A stretch of 52,171 nt of DNA from positions 1 through 52,171 of the forward strand of contig JAWXUD010000012.1 in the NCBI GenBank assembly GCA_044432945.1. Direction: 5' to 3'. Below the pieces are notes generated by a model. The model saw only the letters and a list, made by a program, of their open reading frames with translations, was not told where the DNA came from and made no database searches. Positions 32,482 through 39,464 of the stretch are shown here, piece after piece. The position numbers and the translations under genes are program-made. Position 1 is the first letter of the stretch; each line of letters opens with the position of its first letter. This DNA is from JAWXUD01 sp044432945. GTDB taxonomy: Bacteria; Cyanobacteriota; Vampirovibrionia; Gastranaerophilales; Gastranaerophilaceae.

Positions 32482-33550
32482 TACGAATCTCCTCAATATA
32501 TTTATGAATAAAATTTTCAACTGACAATTCAAGAGTTGATTCAAAAGCATTTTTTGCCATTTTTTCATATTCTACTTCCGATAAATCAATAGCTTTTTTC
32601 ATACATTCAACCAAATTTTTGACTCGATTTGTTTTAGTTGAGCAGATAAAACTATTTTTACCATTTATTAAAATATCGCATACACCACAAACATCTGTAA
32701 CAATAACTGGTTTATAATGGTTCATCGCCTCGCTTGCCACCATGGCGAATGTTTCAAAAAAAGAGGTTTGTAAGCAAAAATCTAATGAATTATAAAAAGT
32801 AGACATGTTTTTTTGTGTAGGAATAAAGTCTATATATTTTCGAATTCCATAAAAATTTAACAAAAATTGTAGTGCTAAATTCTTTTTAGCTTTTTGATAA
32901 ATAACTCTGACTCCAAAGTCATTGTGAGTGTTTGTTAACTCTTTTATTGCTTTTATGAGGATAAAACCACCTTTATTCACAAAACCATTAGCAGAAATAC
33001 CAAAAACTGTTTTCTTTTTATTTTTTAACTTATAATCAACTATACTTGATATAATCGGTGGTGGTATCGTAACCAATTTATCCTCACTAATCCCAAAATT
33101 TTCTATATAGTCCTGTTTTAACACATTTGAAGATACAATTATTTTATTTATATTTTCAATATTTTTTTTGATTAACTCATCTGCTTTCAGCCGTTTTTTA
33201 TGACTTTTATTAGAAATTATTTTATAAATAAAGTGCTGGAATTTATTTTGAGTTTTTGAAATCCTATAATTATAGCTATGTCCGTGTATGTATGTAATAT
33301 CGCTTGGGTAATTTGCCCCTTCTGAAAGCACAATGTCATAGTTGTTTGTTACAGAATTAACATCAATATCACATATATTATAATAATCATTTGCCACACT
33401 TTTTAAATCAGGATAATTCTTTGCAAAAACATCAACTATAAACCCCTTTTCAACTAATTGACAAATCAGAATAAAATTAAGCTTCTCACCACCAGTGCTA
33501 ATATTTAGTTCTTGATACTTATCACAAAAAAACGCTATTTTCTTTTTCAT
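32474..33550 (-). CDS. Glycosyltransferase family 4
   Basis: Encodes 358 residues with a GT-B plan: the N-terminal domain starts KKKIAFFCDKYQELNISTGGEKLNF, and the C-terminal domain carries FETFAMVASEAMNHYKPVIVTDVCG with the E-x7-E signature of retaining GT4 enzymes. It would transfer a sugar from a nucleotide donor to a glycan or lipid carrier. AAAGGAG precedes the ATG. It is the first gene of the minus-strand glycan locus and overlaps the next gene by 8 bases. It lies divergent from an XRE regulator. Confidence 0.85.
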   Translation of the reverse strand: MKKKIAFFCDKYQELNISTGGEKLNFILICQLVEKGFIVDVFAKNYPDLKSVANDYYNICDIDVNSVTNNYDIVLSEGANYPSDITYIHGHSYNYRISKTQNKFQHFIYKIISNKSHKKRLKADELIKKNIENINKIIVSSNVLKQDYIENFGISEDKLVTIPPPIISSIVDYKLKNKKKTVFGISANGFVNKGGFILIKAIKELTNTHNDFGVRVIYQKAKKNLALQFLLNFYGIRKYIDFIPTQKNMSTFYNSLDFCLQTSFFETFAMVASEAMNHYKPVIVTDVCGVCDILINGKNSFICSTKTNRVKNLVECMKKAIDLSEVEYEKMAKNAFESTLELSVENFIHKYIEEIRNV

Positions 33551-33689
33551 ATTACTCCTTTAAAAGTTTTCTCTTTTTTTGTTCTTTTTTGTTCTTTTAT
33601 TTCATTTTCTACTACCGATTTAAATAAACTTAGAAAATCTTTACGCCTAGCTATATACATCGTCATTCGAAAATGTTATTCTAAAGTTT

Positions 33690-33716
33690 TTGTCATCGTA
33701 CGCTGACAACCTGTCA
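33690..33716. promoter_or_regulatory. Inverted repeat between GT4 gene and XRE gene
   Basis: TTGTCA (33690-33695) and TGACAA (33704-33709) form an inverted repeat with an 8-base spacer, and a further TGTCA follows at 33712-33716. Its location in the divergent region makes it a candidate XRE operator. Confidence 0.4.
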
Positions 33717-33741
33717 TTATATTAGAACAATAATAATAATT

Positions 33742-34011
33742 ATGCAAGATAGAAAAAAAGAATTACAATTGGCAATCGCCTCAATAGTGAAAAATAATCG
33801 TAAAAAATCGATTACAAAGAGTGCTGAAGAAATTGGAATTGGCAAATCCATTTGGGCAGACCTTGAAAATGGTGGCAAAGACCCACAAATGACCACATTT
33901 TGGCGTATTGCAGAAGCTTTAGAGCTTAAACCTTCACAATTATTAAAGGAGGTTGAAGAATATCTTGGCAATGATTTTTCGTTTCTTGAGAACACTTCTG
34001 CAAAAAAGTAA
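33742..34011 (+). CDS. XRE-family regulator divergent from the glycan locus
   Basis: Encodes 89 residues. The helix-turn-helix core is ITKSAEEIGIGKSIWADLENGGKDPQMTTFWRIAEALELKPSQLL-like (about residues 28-72), with a short C-terminal tail. No Shine-Dalgarno precedes the ATG; AATAAT lies seven bases upstream. It is divergent from the five-gene glycan locus and followed about 85 bases later by a terminator-bearing repeat. Control of the locus is inferred from position. Confidence 0.85.
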   Translation: MQDRKKELQLAIASIVKNNRKKSITKSAEEIGIGKSIWADLENGGKDPQMTTFWRIAEALELKPSQLLKEVEEYLGNDFSFLENTSAKK

Positions 34012-34097
34012 CAATCGCTATATTGGTTTTTAAAATATCATAAAAAACTATTATGATATTAGATAGTTTATTGACAAAAATTCAACACAAAGAATTT

Positions 34098-34150
34098 ATA
34101 TCCTCGTGTTTATTTAAAGTTGCCACTGACAACTTTTTTTGCTTTGTTTT
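34098..34150 (+). repeat. Terminator-bearing repeat, copy 2 (after the XRE gene)
   Basis: It is identical to 29013-29032 over its first 20 bases. A hairpin AGTTG/CAACT (34118-34122 with 34130-34134) and TTTTTTT follow, then GCTTTGTTTT. It probably ends the XRE transcript. With the copy at 29013 it flanks the glycan locus in direct orientation. Confidence 0.75.
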
Positions 34151-34167
34151 TATACCTATATGCTCTA

Positions 34168-34195
34168 TTGTCTTTTGATAAAAATTATGTATAAT
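34168..34195 (+). promoter_or_regulatory. Promoter giving a leaderless mRNA for the YGNSTY-repeat protein
   Basis: TTGTCT (34168-34173), a 16-base spacer and a perfect TATAAT (34190-34195) end six bases before the ATG at 34202. There is no Shine-Dalgarno, so transcription probably begins at the start codon. Confidence 0.6.
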
Positions 34196-34201
34196 ATTCA
34201 T

Positions 34202-34600
34202 ATGAAAAAGATATTATTTATTTTAGCATTAATCATATTCATGCCAGCAATATCACTAGCCGATTCAACAACATACAGAACCTATGGAAACTCAACTTAT
34301 GGCTCTGATGGCACTGTCTATAGAAAATACGGCAATTCTACCTACAAAAATGATGGGACAACATACAGAACATATGGAAACTCAACCTATGGTTCTGACG
34401 GCTCTGTTTATAGAAAATACGGCAACTCTACCTACAAAAATGACGGAACAACATACAGAACTTATGGCAATTCCACCTATGGTTCTGACGGCTCTGTCAG
34501 TAGGACTTATGGAAACTCAACCTACACTGATGGCGACATAATCCCAATCAATAAAAATAAAAACAGGCAACTTGAAGAAGAAAGTATTATTTTTGAATAA
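34202..34600 (+). CDS. Secreted protein of 15-residue tandem repeats
   Basis: Encodes 132 residues from the ATG at 34202. The signal peptide is MKKILFILALIIFMPAISLA (1-20). Residues 23-112 are six 15-residue repeats alternating between TTYRTYGNSTYGSDG and TVYRKYGNSTYKNDG types. A short charged C-terminus follows. Similar tyrosine/glycine/asparagine 'YGNxTY' repeats occur in small exported proteins of many bacteria, but the function is not known to me. A strong promoter ends six bases upstream. It is convergent with trxB. Confidence 0.8.
   Translation: MKKILFILALIIFMPAISLADSTTYRTYGNSTYGSDGTVYRKYGNSTYKNDGTTYRTYGNSTYGSDGSVYRKYGNSTYKNDGTTYRTYGNSTYGSDGSVSRTYGNSTYTDGDIIPINKNKNRQLEEESIIFE
34268..34537 (+). 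repeat. 45-bp tandem repeats (six units, 90-bp higher order)
   Basis: Six consecutive 45-base units encode the YGNSTY repeats. Odd and even units differ consistently, giving a 90-base higher-order period and making slippage-based change of copy number likely. Confidence 0.85.
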
Positions 34601-34630
34601 AACCTAATATCATTCAATACTACTTATAAA

Positions 34631-35578
34631 TTAAACTGATTGCGGAATTTCTTCGATTAAAGTTTCTAAGTACTTAACGGCAAAAACAGCACCGATTGCT
34701 CCGTCTGAAGCTGCGGTTATCACCTGCCTAAGTGGAGTTTTTCTCACGTCACCAATTGCAAAAACACCCTTTACGGAAGTCTGCATAGTTTCATCTGTAA
34801 CAATAAATCCATTTGCATCTTGCTCAATTTGTCCATTAACATTATCCACATTTGGCGTAAATCCTACATAAGGAAAAACACCATTGACAGATAGATTAGA
34901 TCTAACACCTGTTTTTGTATCCTCAAGAACTGCCGTGTGAACCAAATCTTCACCCTGAATTTCTGTTATAACAGCATTCCAAACAAACTCGATTTTCTCA
35001 TTCGCAAAAGCACGCTCTTGAACGATTTTATCAGCCCTCAACTCATCACGCCTGTGAACAACATAAACCTTATCAGCAAATTTAGTCAAATACATTGCCT
35101 CTTCAACAGCAGCGTTTCCACCACCGACAACCGCAACAGTTTTACCACGATAAAAAGCTCCATCACAAACCGCACAATAACTAACACCACGACCTAAGAA
35201 TTCTTTTTCACCAGGAACATTTAATTTTTTAGATTGCGCACCAGTTGCTAATATTATTGATTTTGCAAAAAACTCAGCCTCTTTAGTTCTAATAACTTTT
35301 GGGTTTGAAACCAAATCAATCTCTTCAATTTCCTGCATCGGAAATTTTTCCACTCCAAACTTATTTGCATGTTCCTCAAACTTTTCCATCAAATCATAAC
35401 CACCGATAATAGGAAAACCAGGATAATTTTCTAACTCCAAATAATTTGAAGGTTGACCACCTAACATACTAATATCAACAATAGCTGTCGAAACCGCCCC
35501 ACGACTAGCATAAATCGCTGCCGAAAAACCCGCTGGACCACCACCTAAAATTATTGTATCAAATTTATAATTTTTCAT
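34631..35578 (-). CDS. trxB: Thioredoxin-disulfide reductase
   Basis: Encodes 315 residues. The FAD-binding GGGPAGFSAAIYASR, the redox-active CAVC (SYCAVCDGAFYRG) and the NADPH-binding VVGGGNAAVEEAMYL are in order, and the C-terminal FAIGDVRKTPLRQVITAASDG block is present. It reduces thioredoxin with NADPH; no thioredoxin gene is in the window. AAGGTGAATA precedes the ATG. It probably follows 35617 in the same direction with a 38-base gap. Confidence 0.95.
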   Translation of the reverse strand: MKNYKFDTIILGGGPAGFSAAIYASRGAVSTAIVDISMLGGQPSNYLELENYPGFPIIGGYDLMEKFEEHANKFGVEKFPMQEIEEIDLVSNPKVIRTKEAEFFAKSIILATGAQSKKLNVPGEKEFLGRGVSYCAVCDGAFYRGKTVAVVGGGNAAVEEAMYLTKFADKVYVVHRRDELRADKIVQERAFANEKIEFVWNAVITEIQGEDLVHTAVLEDTKTGVRSNLSVNGVFPYVGFTPNVDNVNGQIEQDANGFIVTDETMQTSVKGVFAIGDVRKTPLRQVITAASDGAIGAVFAVKYLETLIEEIPQSV

Positions 35579-35616
35579 TATTCACCTTCATTTACCCTAT
35601 TTACCCCTATTTATAA

Positions 35617-36180
35617 CTATTTATCGCCATTCTTCAGTATATTTTTTCCAGAAATCTTCTCGCCCTTCAGCATAAAAATACCATAGTCTTCTTTGATAAC
35701 AGAATTATCAATATCAGAAAGCGTTTGCAGAGTTAACCTATTTATCCCTGTAAAATTATCGTCTTCTAGCTTTATCTCAACAACATCAACTAATTTTTGA
35801 TTGTCTTCCCCTGTTGTTTTAGTAAATTTAATTATATTACTATCCACATAATCCAATGTAATAGAAGCAAAAGCCCCAGTTGCTGGATTTGTTAAATTAA
35901 TGACGTCACCAGTGCGTGATAAGTTCCAAATATCGACACTAGAAGTTCTGAATAAATCACTTGCAGAAGTATCACTCAATGTCGCATTAACTCGCCACAT
36001 TCCATAAAACCCAGTTGGCACATTATCCACAACAGAAACTCCAGCCTTTATTAAGGTTGTACTATTAGCTTCATCATCTTGCATAACTGCACTATCACAA
36101 AAACCTAATTGATTACTTGCAAACAATATGACAAATCCAATTGAAATTACTAATTTTATTTTATTTTTTAATTTAATCAC
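35617..36180 (-). CDS. Exported protein of unknown function
   Basis: Encodes 187 residues. An N-terminal signal sequence (KLVISIGFVILFASNQLGFC, residues about 9-28) could be a lipoprotein-like or ordinary signal; the C-D junction is not a classical lipobox. The mature part looks beta-rich (GFYGMWRVNATLSDTSASD, SVDIWNLSRTGDVINLTNP, ASITLDYVDSNIIKFTKTTG) with a periodic strand pattern. It is not recognised. It follows the 73-residue gene at 36199 by 18 bases, so the two are likely an operon. Confidence 0.7.
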   Translation of the reverse strand: MIKLKNKIKLVISIGFVILFASNQLGFCDSAVMQDDEANSTTLIKAGVSVVDNVPTGFYGMWRVNATLSDTSASDLFRTSSVDIWNLSRTGDVINLTNPATGAFASITLDYVDSNIIKFTKTTGEDNQKLVDVVEIKLEDDNFTGINRLTLQTLSDIDNSVIKEDYGIFMLKGEKISGKNILKNGDK

Positions 36181-36198
36181 TTTCTCTCTCTATTAAAA

Positions 36199-36420
36199 CT
36201 ATATTATAACGTCAAGCCCATTGCCTTTTGCATTATTTACAAACTTTTCATTATACATATTTGGGATATAAAATTCAACCGTTGATCCATATCTGTGATA
36301 ATCCGAAGCACTCAACCTTCTTGCAGCAGACAAAACTCCAGCTGGATCATTCACATTAGAGGTCGCCAAATTAATTGAAATTGTTTGCCTTTGAAAAGGA
36401 TCAATAGGATTTATCTTCAT
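36199..36420 (-). CDS. Unknown 73-residue protein
   Basis: Not recognised. It begins MKINPIDPFQRQTISINLAT and contains SAARRLSASDYHRYGSTVEF, with no signal peptide, no membrane segment and no cysteine. AGGA is positioned before the ATG. It is the first gene of a small operon with the exported protein at 35617. Upstream lie a TACAAT -10 element and a pair of 13-base direct repeats, suggesting activated transcription. Confidence 0.6.
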   Translation of the reverse strand: MKINPIDPFQRQTISINLATSNVNDPAGVLSAARRLSASDYHRYGSTVEFYIPNMYNEKFVNNAKGNGLDVII

Positions 36421-36434
36421 AATCTAGTTCCTAT

Positions 36435-36496
36435 ATTGTACTTTACTATATGATAACAAATATTAAGATTTATTCAAGTCTTTATTAAGATTTATT
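36435..36496 (-). promoter_or_regulatory. -10 element with upstream direct repeats
   Basis: TACAAT on the minus strand (36435-36440) is followed upstream by two identical 13-base words, ATTAAGATTTATT on the plus strand (36462-36474 and 36484-36496), spaced by 22 bases, about two helical turns. The -35 region is poor, which fits an activator of the PhoB/OmpR type binding direct repeats. Confidence 0.4.
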
Positions 36497-36509
36497 AGTA
36501 ATTCCAATA

Positions 36510-37898
36510 TCAATTATTCAAAATTTTATCATGCAATTCTTGTGCTGAATCCTCATATCCAGTACGTCCCATAAGTGCATATGTAAAATTCTTTGTCTGC
36601 TCCACGCCTGGCTGATCAAACGCATTAATGTTATACAATTCTCCCGTTATTGCCGTTTGAATTTCAAGCATATAAAGCAACTGAGCTAAATAATAGCTAT
36701 TGATTTTAGGTATAGAAATCGTTATCGTAGGACGACTATGATCTAACAACGATGCTTTAGTCGCTTCTGCTTCAGCCTGCATCAACTGATTTATAGTTTT
36801 ACCACCCAAATAACCAACACCCGTATATTCATATATTTTAGGGATTTCTAAAGTCGTATCAAATTCATTAATCCTAATAAAATTAATAATCTTATCATTA
36901 GGACCTTCGTTAAACAATTGAACTTGAGAATGCTGGTCAGTTGCACCGATTGCCTTAATAGGAGTTGGACCAATATGAACATCTTGCCCTTCTTTATCTT
37001 TTTGCTTCCCTAAAGATTCTGCCCACAACTGAATAAACCAATCTGGTACATACTTTAATTTAGAAGAATATGGCATCATAACTGAAATATTCTTACGCAT
37101 TTTCACATCAAACAAATAATGCAACAACGCATTTTGTGCAGCAATATTTTCAAAAATATTCGTGTTTTTTAAAGACAAATCCATGTCCTTAACACCGTTC
37201 ATCATTTCATCAATATCAATACCTACAAGTGCAAAAGGCAACAAACCAACCGCAGAAAACACCGAAAATCTACTTCCTACATCATCAGGAATTACAAAAG
37301 TCTTATACCCTTCCTGCTCCGAAATTTGACGCAAAATTCCTGACCTTTTATCAGTAGTAGTCACAATATGATTGCGATAATTTTCGCCCAATTCTGATTT
37401 CAAAAGCTCCTTCAATACCATAAATTGCGACATAGTTTCTGCCGTTGAACCAGATTTAGTAATAACATTTACAAGCGTCTTTTTTAAATCCAAAATTTCT
37501 AATAACCCGCTCATAGTGTCAGGATCAATATTATCTAAAAAGAATATTCTAGGGTAATTATCTCTTTGCTCAGGTGTTAAAATATTCCAAAAAGGTTTCA
37601 ACAACGCCTCAGTAACCGCTTGTCCACCCAAGGTCGAACCACCAATCCCAACGACTAATACATTCTCAAATTCACCCCTAATCTGAGATACAAATTCTTT
37701 TACATACCAAAGAGTTTCCTCTTTATATCCCAAATTCATCCACTGTAACCATTGACCTGGCTTGTCTTTACGCTTGTTTAAATCTAAAATTATATTAGAA
37801 ATTTCACCCTTATAATTAGAAAATTCCTGCTCTATATTTAAACCATTTTTATTACCAACAACATTTGCATCTGCATATTTATAGTTTAATTCTAACAT
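36510..37898 (-). CDS. pgi: Glucose-6-phosphate isomerase
   Basis: Encodes 462 residues, similar to the shorter bacterial enzymes. The phosphosugar-binding GIGGSTLGGQAV, the signature DVGSRFSVFSAVGLLP and the C-terminal QPGVEQTKNFTYALMGR support the assignment. It interconverts glucose-6-phosphate and fructose-6-phosphate. It is last in a minus-strand run after two amino-acid permeases, with a 9-base gap. The combination with glyQ and permeases looks like a plain housekeeping operon rather than a pathway. Confidence 0.95.
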   Translation of the reverse strand: MLELNYKYADANVVGNKNGLNIEQEFSNYKGEISNIILDLNKRKDKPGQWLQWMNLGYKEETLWYVKEFVSQIRGEFENVLVVGIGGSTLGGQAVTEALLKPFWNILTPEQRDNYPRIFFLDNIDPDTMSGLLEILDLKKTLVNVITKSGSTAETMSQFMVLKELLKSELGENYRNHIVTTTDKRSGILRQISEQEGYKTFVIPDDVGSRFSVFSAVGLLPFALVGIDIDEMMNGVKDMDLSLKNTNIFENIAAQNALLHYLFDVKMRKNISVMMPYSSKLKYVPDWFIQLWAESLGKQKDKEGQDVHIGPTPIKAIGATDQHSQVQLFNEGPNDKIINFIRINEFDTTLEIPKIYEYTGVGYLGGKTINQLMQAEAEATKASLLDHSRPTITISIPKINSYYLAQLLYMLEIQTAITGELYNINAFDQPGVEQTKNFTYALMGRTGYEDSAQELHDKILNN

Positions 37899-37907
37899 AT
37901 CAAATCC

Positions 37908-39464
37908 CTATTTTTTAATATTATCTAACTTCGCCTGCATAATAGCTTTGTTCTTTTCTTCTAAACGCTTTTGTCCATAACCGTAACCAATGTAGATTAA
38001 AAGCCCAATCAACAACCACAATGGGAAATACAACGCAGAAGTCGATAAAAACTTCATCGAATAAATCATCAAACCAGCACACGTCAAAATCCCCAAAATC
38101 GGAAACAAAGGTGAAAACGGCACTTTAAATGGTCTATGTCTATCAGGTTCAGTTTTTCTTAAAATCAATACCGCTATACAAATAATTATGAATGACGTAA
38201 ATGTACCAAAATTACACAACTCTGCTGATATATTCAAGTCCATAAACAGCGAACAAACGATTACTATTATACCAGAAATCCAAGTAAGAACATGTGGAGT
38301 TCTAAATTTTTTATGAATTAATCTCAATGACTTAGGCAAAAATCTATCTCTACTCATCGCATACAAAATACGTGTAGTACCCAATTGATAAATTAATAAA
38401 ACCGAAGTCAATGCACACAATGCACCAATTGAAATCAACCCCGCAAACCAATCTTTACCAATAACCCTCATCGCATGAGCGATAGGTGCTTGAATATCAA
38501 TTGAACCCAAAGGCACTGCCCCTGTAAGCACTAACGCAACCAACACATATAAAATCGTACATATCAACAACGTTCCTAAAATAGCAATAGGCAAATCTCT
38601 TTGTGGGTTTTCAGTCTCTTCCGCAGTAGTAGAAATCGCATCAAAACCAATATAAGCGAAGAATATTAAGAACGCCCCCATAAACACACCCTCAAATCCG
38701 TTAGGTGCAAAAGGTGTCCAATTCTCAGGTTTAACATAAAAAGCACCAACTATGATAAACGAAATTATCATAAACATATTGATGCCAACCATTATACTAG
38801 CAACCCTTGTTGATTCCTTAACCCCCTTAACCAATAGCATCGTCAAAACAAGAACTATCGCTATCGCTGGTAAATTTATTGCAACAGGAATATGACCAAA
38901 TAAAAACGGTATCTTATCATGAACATCTAGCCCATACTGATCACAAAAAGCATAGATTGAACGATAATCACTTCTTAACCAAATAGGGAAATTAACTATA
39001 AAATCAGGTAAAAAATTCTTAAACCCTTTTAAGAACTGAACAAAATAACCAGTCCAAGCACTTGCAACAGTGATGTTTCCGATAGCATACTCAAGCATCA
39101 AAATCCAACCGACCATCCAAGCCATAAACTCACCCATAGTCGCATAAGTATACGTATACGCACTACCAGCAACTGGAATCATCGCAGCAATTTCGCTATA
39201 ACATAACGCAGAAAAAACACACGCTACACAAGCCAAAACCATTGATACTACAATAGCAGGACCCGCACCAACATTCTCTAAACCACCCTTTATGGCCGTA
39301 CCAATTATCGTAAATATGCCTGTACCAACTACAGCACCTATACCGATAACTATCAAGTCAAAGACATTTAACGTTTTCTTCAACTCTGATTTTTTACTCG
39401 TAGCGATTAACTCATCGGGGCTTTTTATTTTAAGAGCATTGCTAATTATATTTCTAATATTCAT
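37908..39464 (-). CDS. APC-family amino-acid permease (paralog A)
   Basis: Encodes 518 residues with about twelve or more hydrophobic segments. FDLIVIGIGAVVGTGIFTIIG in the first segment and FFAYIGFDAISTTAEETENPQRDLP are hallmarks of the cationic amino-acid transporter (CAT/YfnA-like) branch of the APC superfamily. It is about 60 percent similar to the next gene by eye, and the two are clearly duplicates. Its ATG overlaps the upstream stop by one base (TAATG). The substrate cannot be told from sequence; glycine or other neutral amino acids are possible given glyQ. Confidence 0.9.
   Translation of the reverse strand: MNIRNIISNALKIKSPDELIATSKKSELKKTLNVFDLIVIGIGAVVGTGIFTIIGTAIKGGLENVGAGPAIVVSMVLACVACVFSALCYSEIAAMIPVAGSAYTYTYATMGEFMAWMVGWILMLEYAIGNITVASAWTGYFVQFLKGFKNFLPDFIVNFPIWLRSDYRSIYAFCDQYGLDVHDKIPFLFGHIPVAINLPAIAIVLVLTMLLVKGVKESTRVASIMVGINMFMIISFIIVGAFYVKPENWTPFAPNGFEGVFMGAFLIFFAYIGFDAISTTAEETENPQRDLPIAILGTLLICTILYVLVALVLTGAVPLGSIDIQAPIAHAMRVIGKDWFAGLISIGALCALTSVLLIYQLGTTRILYAMSRDRFLPKSLRLIHKKFRTPHVLTWISGIIVIVCSLFMDLNISAELCNFGTFTSFIIICIAVLILRKTEPDRHRPFKVPFSPLFPILGILTCAGLMIYSMKFLSTSALYFPLWLLIGLLIYIGYGYGQKRLEEKNKAIMQAKLDNIKK

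Noticed and set aside
34268..34537. CRISPR-like array
   Set aside because: The units are contiguous coding repeats without unique spacers.
34284..34541. Second plus-strand frame in the 45-bp repeats (METQLMALM-type product)
   Set aside because: Because 45 is divisible by three, every frame of the repeats stays open; this one has no signal peptide or start signals, unlike the frame at 34202.
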